Origin: an uncultured Treponema sp.
GTDB taxonomy: Bacteria > Spirochaetota > Spirochaetia > Treponematales > Treponemataceae
Direction of reading: 5' to 3'
DNA: 7,947 nt
NCBI RefSeq assembly: GCF_938029485.1
Contig: NZ_CALHGC010000239.1
Location: 1-7,947 of the forward strand
Shown piece after piece: positions 1-6,645 of this stretch. The translations under genes and the position numbers were made by a program. Below the pieces are notes generated by a model that worked only from the letters and a program-made list of their open reading frames with translations, ran no database searches and had not been told where the DNA came from. Position 1 is the stretch's first letter; the number at the start of each line of letters is the position of its first letter.

Positions 1-1
1 C

Positions 2-949
2 GGTATCACGGCTCAAAATTATGCAGCGCATATTGCGGAACGGCAAGAGTATCTCCGTCCGCTGCCTGCCTATTACGGTATGGAAATAGTCGCCTATCAT
101 CCTTTACATTCTATTTATCGTCCGAACTTGTTTCTTAAAAAATTTGATGATTCTTGCTGTATGGACTTTGAAGCCGCCGCTCGGCTCATCGATGCGATTG
201 CCGCTTTTTCCGAAAGTGCAGTGATTTCTCTGTCGCTCTATGGGGAACCGCTCCTGCATCCTCGCTTTGCAACACTTGTAGCGCTGATACTGAACCACCC
301 AAACCTTTCGGTATTGATAGAAACGAGCGGCATTGCGGATAAGACGGCATATAATCTTGAGTATTTTACTCAACTCGCTCAAGTGTGCAGGGATGTGCCG
401 CCGAGGAGCGGCGGACACTTGCCGATTTATTGGATTGTCGATATCGATGCGGCAGGATCGAAAACGTACGGCGCAGTTCATCAGCTTCCCGATGAGGAGG
501 CTGAACGCTCTTTAAAGCAGGCGGTAACTTTTGCGGATAAGTTGGCCCAAGTGTTTCCCAAGGCGGTATGGGTACAGATGACGCGGATGAATGAAAATGA
601 AGCGGAATTGGAGCCGTTCTACCGGCTATGGGAAAAACGGGAAGCAAAGCCGCTTATCCAAAAATACGATCACCTCTGCGGAGTGCTCCCTAATCGCCGC
701 CCTGCCGACATTTCTCCGTTACATCGGCATTCCTGCTGGCACCTCAAGCGGGACTTGTCTATTTGCACGGATGGAACCGTCCCGCTCTGTAAAGAAGATG
801 TCAACCGTTCAGTTGTACTCGGCAATGCCTTTACAATGCCGCTCGAAACGATTTGGGAAAACGGCCTACGTTTTTACTCTGATCAGATACAATCCTGCTA
901 TAAGGGGGTATGCGAACATTGTGACGAATATTATACCTACAACTTTTAA
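2..949 (+). CDS. Spiro-SPASM protein, 5'-truncated: degenerate radical-SAM region plus SPASM domain
   Basis: The frame is open from base 2 and runs to TAA at 947-949, so the true start lies upstream; the ATG at 80 is internal. The visible part resembles the first half of a radical-SAM barrel: a helix 'MDFEAAARLID', then 'SLYGEPLLHPRF' in the place of the usual GGEPLLHP motif, then 'LIETSG'. The Cys triad expected before that helix is absent; at 95-118 the residues read Y-HPL-H-SI-Y, with the same spacing. The C-terminal 72 residues are a good SPASM match: Cys codons at 734, 764, 788, 896, 911 and 920, with 'DGTVPLC', 'LGN', 'TIWENG' and a final CxxC-type pair. SPASM domains normally bind auxiliary Fe-S clusters. 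The substrate is unknown. The gene overlaps the downstream glycosyltransferase by 29 nt, which suggests translational coupling. I am confident of the SPASM domain. The statement that radical-SAM chemistry is lost is inference, because the N-terminus is not visible. Confidence 0.85.
   Translation, partial: GITAQNYAAHIAERQEYLRPLPAYYGMEIVAYHPLHSIYRPNLFLKKFDDSCCMDFEAAARLIDAIAAFSESAVISLSLYGEPLLHPRFATLVALILNHPNLSVLIETSGIADKTAYNLEYFTQLAQVCRDVPPRSGGHLPIYWIVDIDAAGSKTYGAVHQLPDEEAERSLKQAVTFADKLAQVFPKAVWVQMTRMNENEAELEPFYRLWEKREAKPLIQKYDHLCGVLPNRRPADISPLHRHSCWHLKRDLSICTDGTVPLCKEDVNRSVVLGNAFTMPLETIWENGLRFYSDQIQSCYKGVCEHCDEYYTYNF
902..908 (+). promoter_or_regulatory. Candidate Shine-Dalgarno for the overlapping glycosyltransferase gene
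   Basis: AAGGGGG lies inside the end of the spiro-SPASM gene, 12 nt before the GTG at 921. The spacing is rather long, but no other purine-rich stretch in the vicinity serves a start in this frame. It supports GTG 921 rather than the far-upstream ATG at 591, which would overlap the previous gene by about 360 nt. Confidence 0.4.
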
Positions 950-1886
950 CGAACGGAAAGTTTCACATACCATTATCGGCGGTATACAGTATCGGGGGCA
1001 AAACAAGACGGAAGATTTCTGTGTTATCGTGCTTAACCGCGGTAGAAAATATTATCGGCAGCTCTTTTTTGAACAACTGTTAGCTGAAGGATTTACATCC
1101 GTTATTTCGATAGAGTCAAGCCCCGACGCAGGCGATATGGAAAGCCTGACAACTAAATTTCCACAAGTACGCTTTTTATTCCCGCAAGAAAAACTCACCG
1201 TCGGGGAGATGATTAATCTCGGTTTTGCCGAAACGGTTGCTCCGTATATTATGGTACTCTGGAACGATACGCGTATTCCGCCGGGGAGCTTTACCGATCG
1301 GGTGTTGGAGAAGGTTAAGCAAGAGCATTTACTGTGTGCAGCGCCTGTGCTGGCGAATGTACGGGGAGAGGCGGTGCCCAATCAAATGGTTCCCGGCCTG
1401 AACGGAAACCGGTTTTCCACCGAACAGTTTCCCTGTATCAAAAATAAGACGGCGACTATCTATCCCTATGATTTTATGGGAATTTATAGTAGAAATAAGT
1501 GTATGCAGCTCGGCGGTTTTGATTATACTATTCAGAATCCCTATTGGCAAAATCTTGATCTCGGCTTTCGCGCGCACCTTTGGGGAGAGTCGATCCGTAT
1601 CTTTACTTCGTTTAGGATTCACTATGAAGGGGAGCCTGCGCCGGAAAATATTTCTACCGATGCTTCGTACCGCCAGTTTTATCTCAAGAATCTTGCGCCG
1701 GAACTGACGGGCGGGGAGGCTGCTATTCCTTTTAAGTTATTCTGGAGCTATCTGCATAACTCCGGTTTAAACCCGCTGCACGCATGGCAGCATTTTTCTG
1801 CCGTACGGCGATGGATTGAATTGAATAAAAACCGGTTTACAACCACCGCCCGTACGCTGATAGAGCATTGGGAGCCTTTTATATGA
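921..1886 (+). CDS. Family-2-like (GT-A) glycosyltransferase, GTG start
   Basis: This 321-residue protein is predicted to transfer a sugar from a nucleotide donor in the cytoplasm. The N-terminal Rossmann-like strand 'FCVIVLNRG' lies near residues 33-41. 'MVLWNDTRI' at 111-119 sits where GT-A enzymes carry the metal-binding DxD-like motif. 'GGFD' at 198-201, followed by 'WQNLDLGFRAHLWG' from 209, matches the late GT2 pattern GGFDE...(E/D)D.DL..R...G, but the usual acidic pair reads Q-N-L-D. No membrane segment or signal peptide is apparent. GTG 921 was chosen because the reading upstream in this frame lies wholly within the preceding gene and does not look like a protein; the AAGGGGG at 902 fits. 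Its stop overlaps the next start as ATGA. The donor and acceptor cannot be read from sequence. The cluster suggests an envelope or flagellar glycan. The family call is good at fold level; the exact start is less certain. Confidence 0.75.
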   Translation: MTNIIPTTFNERKVSHTIIGGIQYRGQNKTEDFCVIVLNRGRKYYRQLFFEQLLAEGFTSVISIESSPDAGDMESLTTKFPQVRFLFPQEKLTVGEMINLGFAETVAPYIMVLWNDTRIPPGSFTDRVLEKVKQEHLLCAAPVLANVRGEAVPNQMVPGLNGNRFSTEQFPCIKNKTATIYPYDFMGIYSRNKCMQLGGFDYTIQNPYWQNLDLGFRAHLWGESIRIFTSFRIHYEGEPAPENISTDASYRQFYLKNLAPELTGGEAAIPFKLFWSYLHNSGLNPLHAWQHFSAVRRWIELNKNRFTTTARTLIEHWEPFI

Positions 1887-4639
1887 GCGTTTATTCGGGC
1901 GTTGCCGTTGTCGTACAAGCGCGCCTTAATTCTTCACGGCTGCCGCGCAAGGCGCTCCTCAACCTTTGCGGCAAGCCGCTTCTTGCCTATACGCTTGAAG
2001 CGATGCGGGAGATTCCTGCGGAGCGGTACATCCTTGCTTGCGACAAGGCGTCTGCGGCGGATTTTGCGCCGATCGCGGAACAATACCATTTTACCCTCAT
2101 CAGCGGTTCCGAAACCGATGTGTTGGGGCGCTTTTGTTCGGTGATTAGGCAGTTTGAAACCTCACTCCGGCCTATTACGACGATTATCCGCGCAACGGCA
2201 GATAATCCTTTTTTGTTCACCGAAGCAGCCGAATCATCCGTTCAGCGGTTTGTGGAACTGGAAGAGCCTGATTACTTTACCTACACCGGCCTTCCGCACG
2301 GCAGCGGCGTCGAAATTTTAAAGGCGAAGAGCCTTCTTACTGCGGAGCGGCTCACCGATGATGCGTATGACCACGAACACGTCGGCCCCGCCCTGTATCG
2401 GCATACCGACACCTTTATCTGTATAAAAGAAACCGCTCCGCTGCGATGGTATGCACCGCACCTTCGGACAACGGTGGATACGCAGGAGGATTTTGACCGT
2501 GCGGAATTGATGATGCAGTACCTGCAAAGGGAAAAAGCTTCAATGCCTCCGCCTTCGTCCGCAGTGATGAAGGCGTGCCGCTATGCCGGTCGGATTGCCG
2601 TGTTTGTTCCGTCGGTACGGGAAGGGCAGGGGTCGGGACATCTCCGCCGCGCCTGCAGCTTGATACAAGAACTGTCTCCTCAGCTGCGCTGCGTGCTGTA
2701 TCTCCGCGGTTCACCTCAACCTCCGTTTGTGCAGGATGTGATTAAGAAGATGGGAATTACCGAAACGGTCAGCGAAATTCCCGATCAAGCCTGTGTCTTT
2801 ATCCTCGATAATTTTAGGACGCAGGCGGAAGAAGTGCGTCAGCTTAAAAAAATTGCGCCGGTGATCGCCTTGGACGAAGGCGGGGAGGGAAGGGCATTCG
2901 CCGACTATCTGATCGATATTCTCCCGACTTTGCCCGACAAAAGCGGATTAGCGATGCCGCCGGCTGATAATGTATCGGCTGGGCCGGCGGATGCATCGGG
3001 TGTGCCGTCGGGGATACCGGCTTCATCATCGGCGCCGTTACAGCGCACTACAGATCACTCAGAACGTGCTGCCGATTATTCCGACAGAGCTGAACGTAGC
3101 ACCGATCGCGTTGAAGCGTCCGAAGCGCTCCGCGCCAATCTCACCGAAGTCGGTTTTATCGAGCTGCCTCGAAAACGGAAGCGGGACGGGGCTTTAAAAA
3201 AATACGAAAAGAACGAAAAATACTTTTTTCCTCTTGAAAATGCGAAACTTCTGATTGTATGCGGCGGGGAAGATGCCACTCAAATGGGACTTCCGCTTGC
3301 TTATACGTTTGCCGAACTCGGCGCGGAAGTTTCCGTCATTGAGCCGAGCGAAAAAAAATATGCTCAGCAGAAAATGAATCTCTATGTGTATCCCTATTTG
3401 GAAAACCTGAGGGATAGGCTCTGTGAATGGGATATCGTGGTAACGCACTACGGCTTTACCGCCTTTGAAGCGCTCGCGGCAGGCTGCGCCGTTATTCTCG
3501 TCTCTCCGACCGATTATCATTATCAACTGGGTATCAACGCGGGCTTTTCAACGATGCCCGCCGGGATTTCTTCCGCTCATGATTTTAAGACGCTGTTCAA
3601 GGCCGGTATCGGTATTCCGTCCATCGTTACGCCACAGTCAAAAGAGAAAAGTCTCGCCGATTTTATATTAAAGCTTTCTACGGCAACCGCGCACCGCTGC
3701 CCGCTTTGCGACGAACAATCTCCGCTTTCTCCCGAAGGCAGGGCGGAAAATAAAACCGTTTCAGTCTGTCCGGTCTGCGGGATGCACTATCCTTCGTTTA
3801 TTGCCGCTGAAAAAAAGGACTACAGCGAACAGTATTTTTTTGAAGAATATCAAGCTCAATATGGAAAAACTTATCTTGAAGACTTTGAATCGATTAAGCG
3901 GCAGGGCTTACGCCGGATGTCGATTATCAATGCCGTTTATGCAAAGGTTTTCAACGGGGGCAAGGAAGAGTCTCTTTTTGAAGGGCTTCATCACGGTACA
4001 AAGAGGATTCTCGATGTAGGCTGCGCTTACGGCCCCTTCCTTGTGGCTGCAAAGGAGTCCGGCTGGAATCCGGTCGGTACCGATATTTCTGCGGAGGCTG
4101 TGCACTATGTTTGCAAGACGCTGCAGCTTCCCGCGTGTCAAGCGCCGTTTCCCGTACTTCCGGCACGGTTCCCTTTTACGGTTGAAAAAACATTTACCGA
4201 ACAGCATAATCAGTCGCTCAGTATTCCCCTTGAAGCGGGCGGTTTTTCCGCAGTAACGATGTGGTTTGTGATCGAACATTTTCAAGATTTGAATTCAGTG
4301 CTGCAGAAGGTTTCCGATCTTTTGATCGGTGGAGGGATTTTTGCTTTTTCGACGCCGGCATTGTCGGGCGTTACCGGCCGTTGGAACCGCCGTCTCTTTT
4401 TTGCACAGAGCCCAACCGATCACTATACCATCTGGGATAGGCGGCAGGCAAAAAAACAGCTGGAGCGCTACGGTTTTACCGTAAAAAAGATTGTGTCTAT
4501 CGGGCATCATCCCGAACGGTTCCCTCACGCCGCAAAGATAAAAAAAGGCGGCCTTCGCTGGAATATACTGATGCTGATCAGTAAGCTTTTTAAGCTGGGG
4601 GACAGCATGGAAATTTATGCGGTAAAGCAGGGGGAGTAA
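1883..4639 (+). CDS. Trifunctional fusion: SpsF-type cytidylyltransferase / SpsG-PseG-like GT-B domain / zinc-ribbon SAM methyltransferase
   Basis: ATG 1883 (ATGA overlap, GGGAG at 1870-1874) is preferred to the in-frame TTG at 1868, giving 918 residues. Domain 1, about 6-215, is SpsF-like: 'QARLNSSRLPRK' at 12-23, 'RATADNP' at 103-109, 'HEHV' at 164-167 and 'RTTVD' at 195-199. The family makes CMP-activated sugars. Domain 2, about 237-590, is SpsG/PseG-like: 'GSGHLRR' at 250-256 with H253 matching the catalytic His of PseG, 'GGED' at 461-464, and 'THYGFTAFEALAAG' from 521 with H546 and Q548 after it. It is interrupted by a low-complexity linker at about 358-416. Domain 3, about 604-918, starts with a zinc ribbon (C606/C609 and C629/C632), followed by the class I methyltransferase motif 'ILDVGCAYG' at 709-717, acidic D734 and 'WFVIEHF' at 794-800. 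The three activities on one chain imply successive steps on one sugar. Fold calls are strong; the real substrate is unknown. Confidence 0.88.
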   Translation: MSVYSGVAVVVQARLNSSRLPRKALLNLCGKPLLAYTLEAMREIPAERYILACDKASAADFAPIAEQYHFTLISGSETDVLGRFCSVIRQFETSLRPITTIIRATADNPFLFTEAAESSVQRFVELEEPDYFTYTGLPHGSGVEILKAKSLLTAERLTDDAYDHEHVGPALYRHTDTFICIKETAPLRWYAPHLRTTVDTQEDFDRAELMMQYLQREKASMPPPSSAVMKACRYAGRIAVFVPSVREGQGSGHLRRACSLIQELSPQLRCVLYLRGSPQPPFVQDVIKKMGITETVSEIPDQACVFILDNFRTQAEEVRQLKKIAPVIALDEGGEGRAFADYLIDILPTLPDKSGLAMPPADNVSAGPADASGVPSGIPASSSAPLQRTTDHSERAADYSDRAERSTDRVEASEALRANLTEVGFIELPRKRKRDGALKKYEKNEKYFFPLENAKLLIVCGGEDATQMGLPLAYTFAELGAEVSVIEPSEKKYAQQKMNLYVYPYLENLRDRLCEWDIVVTHYGFTAFEALAAGCAVILVSPTDYHYQLGINAGFSTMPAGISSAHDFKTLFKAGIGIPSIVTPQSKEKSLADFILKLSTATAHRCPLCDEQSPLSPEGRAENKTVSVCPVCGMHYPSFIAAEKKDYSEQYFFEEYQAQYGKTYLEDFESIKRQGLRRMSIINAVYAKVFNGGKEESLFEGLHHGTKRILDVGCAYGPFLVAAKESGWNPVGTDISAEAVHYVCKTLQLPACQAPFPVLPARFPFTVEKTFTEQHNQSLSIPLEAGGFSAVTMWFVIEHFQDLNSVLQKVSDLLIGGGIFAFSTPALSGVTGRWNRRLFFAQSPTDHYTIWDRRQAKKQLERYGFTVKKIVSIGHHPERFPHAAKIKKGGLRWNILMLISKLFKLGDSMEIYAVKQGE
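2954..3130 (+). other. Low-complexity linker inside the SpsG-like domain
   Basis: Residues about 358-416 of the fusion protein are rich in Ala, Ser, Pro and Gly and then in charged residues. SERA, SDRA and STDRV repeat at short intervals in the second half. It sits between the first Rossmann half of the GT-B fold (ending near 'LIDILPTLP') and the strand before the 'GGED' motif, where PseG-type proteins have a short connector. It is in frame and has no stop, so it is a length insertion rather than damage. Confidence 0.65.
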
Positions 4640-4674
4640 ATCAAAGCCGTACAAATAGCACGGCTTTGATTTAC
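4636..4674. terminator. Hairpin 1 of four: 15-bp perfect stem, probable bidirectional terminator
   Basis: GTAAATCAAAGCCGT (4636-4650) pairs perfectly with 4660-4674 across a 9-nt loop. The GC-rich core AGCCGT/ACGGCT is followed by TTGATTT and mirrored by AAATCAA on the other side, the usual shape of an intrinsic terminator that works in both directions. The TAA stop of the fusion gene lies inside the left arm, so termination would occur immediately after translation ends. Confidence 0.5.
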
Positions 4675-4700
4675 ACAAGTTTGCACAAGTGCAAACTTGT
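4675..4700. repeat. Hairpin 2 of four: 12-bp perfect inverted repeat
   Basis: ACAAGTTTGCAC (4675-4686) and its exact complement (4689-4700) are separated by only AA. It starts at the base after hairpin 1 ends. An AT-rich stretch (4701-4710) follows, but there is no T-run, so it is a weak terminator candidate at best. It could be an mRNA-processing or stability structure. Confidence 0.6.
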
Positions 4701-4708
4701 ATTATTAT

Positions 4709-4740
4709 ATGCACGTTCTCACTTCGTTGCGAACGTGCGT
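4709..4740. repeat. Hairpin 3 of four: GCACGTTC/GAACGTGC inverted repeat
   Basis: GCACGTTC (4711-4718) pairs with 4731-4738. The flanking A-T and T-G pairs extend the stem to 10 bp. The 12-nt interior contains TTCG and can add two more pairs (C4720-G4729, A4721-T4728). The outer bases GCACG...CGTGC and the TTCG loop recur in the hairpin at 7711-7738. Confidence 0.55.
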
Positions 4741-4781
4741 AAAAAGTCAATCGAAAGTTGAAACTTTCTTCTTGACTTTTT
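4741..4781. terminator. Hairpin 4 of four: two-tier stem just before the ATP-grasp gene
   Basis: AAAAAGTCAA (4741-4750) pairs with TTGACTTTTT (4772-4781). Inside it GAAAGTT (4753-4759) pairs with AACTTTC (4762-4768), so the segment folds as one long stem with a small asymmetric internal loop. The 3' arm ends in five Ts, which is terminator-like. It ends one base before TTGGAG, the ribosome-binding site of the next gene, so it could attenuate transcription into that gene or affect its translation. Which of these applies cannot be decided from sequence. Confidence 0.45.
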
Positions 4782-4794
4782 ATTGGAGTTTTGG

Positions 4795-6645
4795 ATGACT
4801 AAGAAACGGGTGTTTATGCTCGGCGCAGGGTTTATGCAGGGCGTTGCGATACGCGCTGCCTGCGCGCTCGGCTGCACCGTGGTTGCAGCCGACGGAAATC
4901 CGTCCGCAGTGTGCGCAGCGGAAGCCGATGAGTTCGTCTGTATCGACTTAAAAGATACCGCGCGCCTTATCGACTATGCGCGGTATTTACAGCAAAACGG
5001 CGGAGTCGATGCGGTGTTTACCGCCGCGACGGATTTCTCAGCCGCAGTTGCCGCAGTTGCGGCTGCCTGCGGCTTGCGCGGGCACACACTTGAAGCAGCG
5101 CTCAATGCGACGGACAAGGTGCGGATGCGGGAATGTTTCCGTAAAGCCGGTGTTCCATCCCCTGCTTTTATCGGACTGACCGCCGCCGATCTTGAAGCCT
5201 CTACCGCTGCGGGCGCTACTTTACATACTGGGGTTCCGGCCGGATCCGCGGAATCTTTTACAGCTGCCGGTAGGAGTTCCGCCGGGTTTGAGTCAGATAT
5301 ATGTGAGCAGACACTCGGCGTTCTGCTTGGAGAACTTGCAGGGCGTTTCCCCTTGGTGGTAAAGCCTGTCGATAACATGGGCGCCCGCGGGTGTTCGCTC
5401 GTCGAAGATATTTCCGGCTTACGGGAAGCGGCGGCAACCGCCATACGGTATTCGCGGAGCGGGCGCATCATTGTTGAAGAATACATAGAAGGAAGTGAGT
5501 TTTCTATTGAAGGGCTGATCTTCGGCGGGCGGCTTTATGTAACCGCGCTTGCCGACCGGCATATCTTTTTTCCGCCGTATTTTATCGAGATGGGGCATAC
5601 CATCCCGTCGGATTGCCCGCAAGAAATTGCCGATGAGGTTATTTCGGTGTTTGAACGCGGCGTTCATGCGCTCGGCTTAACCGACGGAGCGGTAAAGGGC
5701 GATATTTTAGTGCGGGACGGCAAGGCTTTTGTCGGAGAAATCGCCGCCCGTCTTTCAGGCGGCTACATGTCCGGCTGGACTGTTCCCTACAGTTCCGGGC
5801 TGGATATTACGGCGGCGGCGCTAACCCTTGCACTCGGCGGTTCGCCCCGGCTGCACACCTGCGGGAAGGATTCTTTCGTTATCCCGCTCAAGCAAAACTG
5901 TCCGTTTGTGTCTGCGGAGCGGGCATGGATTTCCATTCCCGGGCAGGTGGCAGCCGTCAGCGGCTTGGAAGCCGCACGCGCAGCGCCCTTCGTCAAAGAT
6001 GTGTTTCCCCGTGCCGGTGCAGGCGATACGGTGGTGTTTCCGCAGAACAATGTTGAAAAATGCGGCAACGTATTGAGCGCTGCGCCGAGCCGCCGTGAAG
6101 CGGTGCAGGCAAGCGAGACTGTCTGCCGTAAAATCGTGCTGAGGCTTAAACCACATATTGCGGAAACCGATGCTTTCTTGGCGGAGCTGCATTCCCCTGC
6201 GGAACAGCAGGCCTTTCCGCCGAATTTTCTGCAATTTACGGAGCCGCTTGCTGGCGCCGATGCTGCAGCTTCGGATGTTTTTTTTGACCGGTTACTCGCG
6301 GATGCCGCTTACGAAGAAAAAGACGGGTTTGTGCTGCCGAGTTTTTTAACCGCTGCGCTCGATTCCGCCCGCGACCTGCAAGGAAGGACGCTTCGGGAAC
6401 TGCTGCGTCAGGCGCTTGAGCTGGAACCGGGACTGGCTGCCGTGCTGTGCTCCGTTCCGGCGGAAAGCAGCGGATCCGCTCCGGTTGTTCCGGCAGAAAA
6501 GAGCGCCGTAATGAGTGCTGCCGTTCCCACGGAAAGTCGCGGCTCCGCTTCTGCTGATATGCAGCGGAAGAACGGATATTGGAAGGCGCTGATCCGCGGC
6601 GGACTGCAAGGATTACTCTATCGGTATGACTGCGAAAAGGCATAA
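4795..6645 (+). CDS. ATP-grasp ligase with low-complexity inserts and an unrecognised C-terminal region
   Basis: ATG 4795 has GGAG at 4785-4788, so it is preferred to the TTG at 4783; this gives 616 residues. The N-terminal pre-ATP-grasp Rossmann part begins 'VFMLGAGFMQ' (6-15). The ATP-grasp core has 'LVVKPVDNMGARG' (K190 and the glycine loop), 'VEEYIEGSEFS' with E228/E229, 'VKGDILV' near 300-306 and 'GEIAARLSGG' with E315 and R319 as metal and phosphate residues. Residues about 350-460 resemble the C-terminal closing domain of the carbamoyl-phosphate-synthase/PurK-like branch. Such enzymes join a carboxylate to an amine through an acyl-phosphate. Extra segments occur at about 129-180, between the Rossmann part and K190, and at about 554-588. 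Residues 460-616 match nothing I recognise. Sitting with CMP-sugar genes, it may amidate or aminoacylate a sugar, which is inference. The gene reads visibly more GC- and Ala-rich than the amidase downstream. Confidence 0.82.
   Translation: MTKKRVFMLGAGFMQGVAIRAACALGCTVVAADGNPSAVCAAEADEFVCIDLKDTARLIDYARYLQQNGGVDAVFTAATDFSAAVAAVAAACGLRGHTLEAALNATDKVRMRECFRKAGVPSPAFIGLTAADLEASTAAGATLHTGVPAGSAESFTAAGRSSAGFESDICEQTLGVLLGELAGRFPLVVKPVDNMGARGCSLVEDISGLREAAATAIRYSRSGRIIVEEYIEGSEFSIEGLIFGGRLYVTALADRHIFFPPYFIEMGHTIPSDCPQEIADEVISVFERGVHALGLTDGAVKGDILVRDGKAFVGEIAARLSGGYMSGWTVPYSSGLDITAAALTLALGGSPRLHTCGKDSFVIPLKQNCPFVSAERAWISIPGQVAAVSGLEAARAAPFVKDVFPRAGAGDTVVFPQNNVEKCGNVLSAAPSRREAVQASETVCRKIVLRLKPHIAETDAFLAELHSPAEQQAFPPNFLQFTEPLAGADAAASDVFFDRLLADAAYEEKDGFVLPSFLTAALDSARDLQGRTLRELLRQALELEPGLAAVLCSVPAESSGSAPVVPAEKSAVMSAAVPTESRGSASADMQRKNGYWKALIRGGLQGLLYRYDCEKA
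5041..5058 (+). repeat. Exact tandem 9-bp repeat in the ATP-grasp gene
   Basis: GCCGCAGTT occurs twice in a row and is followed by GCGGCTGCC, encoding Ala-Ala-Val twice and then a run of Ala. The unit is a multiple of three, so slippage would keep the frame. It lies in a helix-like stretch of the N-terminal domain. Confidence 0.6.
6454..6549 (+). repeat. Degenerate VPAESxGSA repeats in the C-terminal part of the ATP-grasp protein
   Basis: Three units begin at V554, V565 and V577 (nt 6454, 6487, 6523). The first and third 27-nt units agree at 22 positions; the middle one is partial. A similar phrase, VPAGSAES, occurs at residues 147-154 in the other insert (nt 5233-5256). The segment looks like a flexible linker that has expanded by duplication. 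Confidence 0.55.

Noticed and set aside
591..920. N-terminal extension of the glycosyltransferase frame back to ATG 591
   Set aside because: It lies entirely inside the spiro-SPASM gene, and its residues do not resemble a protein; the SPASM frame there has clear motifs.
1868..1882. TTG start five codons before the ATG of the fusion protein
   Set aside because: ATG 1883 has a well-spaced GGGAG and a classic ATGA overlap.
4681..4708. Promoter TTGCAC - 16 nt - TATTAT in the hairpin gap
   Set aside because: The -35 matches only three of six consensus bases and lies inside hairpin 2; too weak to list as a feature, so it is mentioned only in the finding.
4295..4750. 151-codon minus-strand ORF
   Set aside because: It is antisense to the methyltransferase domain and the hairpin gap, with no recognisable domain or good ribosome-binding site.
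4974..5486. 170-codon minus-strand ORF opposite the ATP-grasp gene
   Set aside because: It is a composition shadow of the Ala-rich, GC-rich coding strand; the + strand has intact ATP-grasp motifs.
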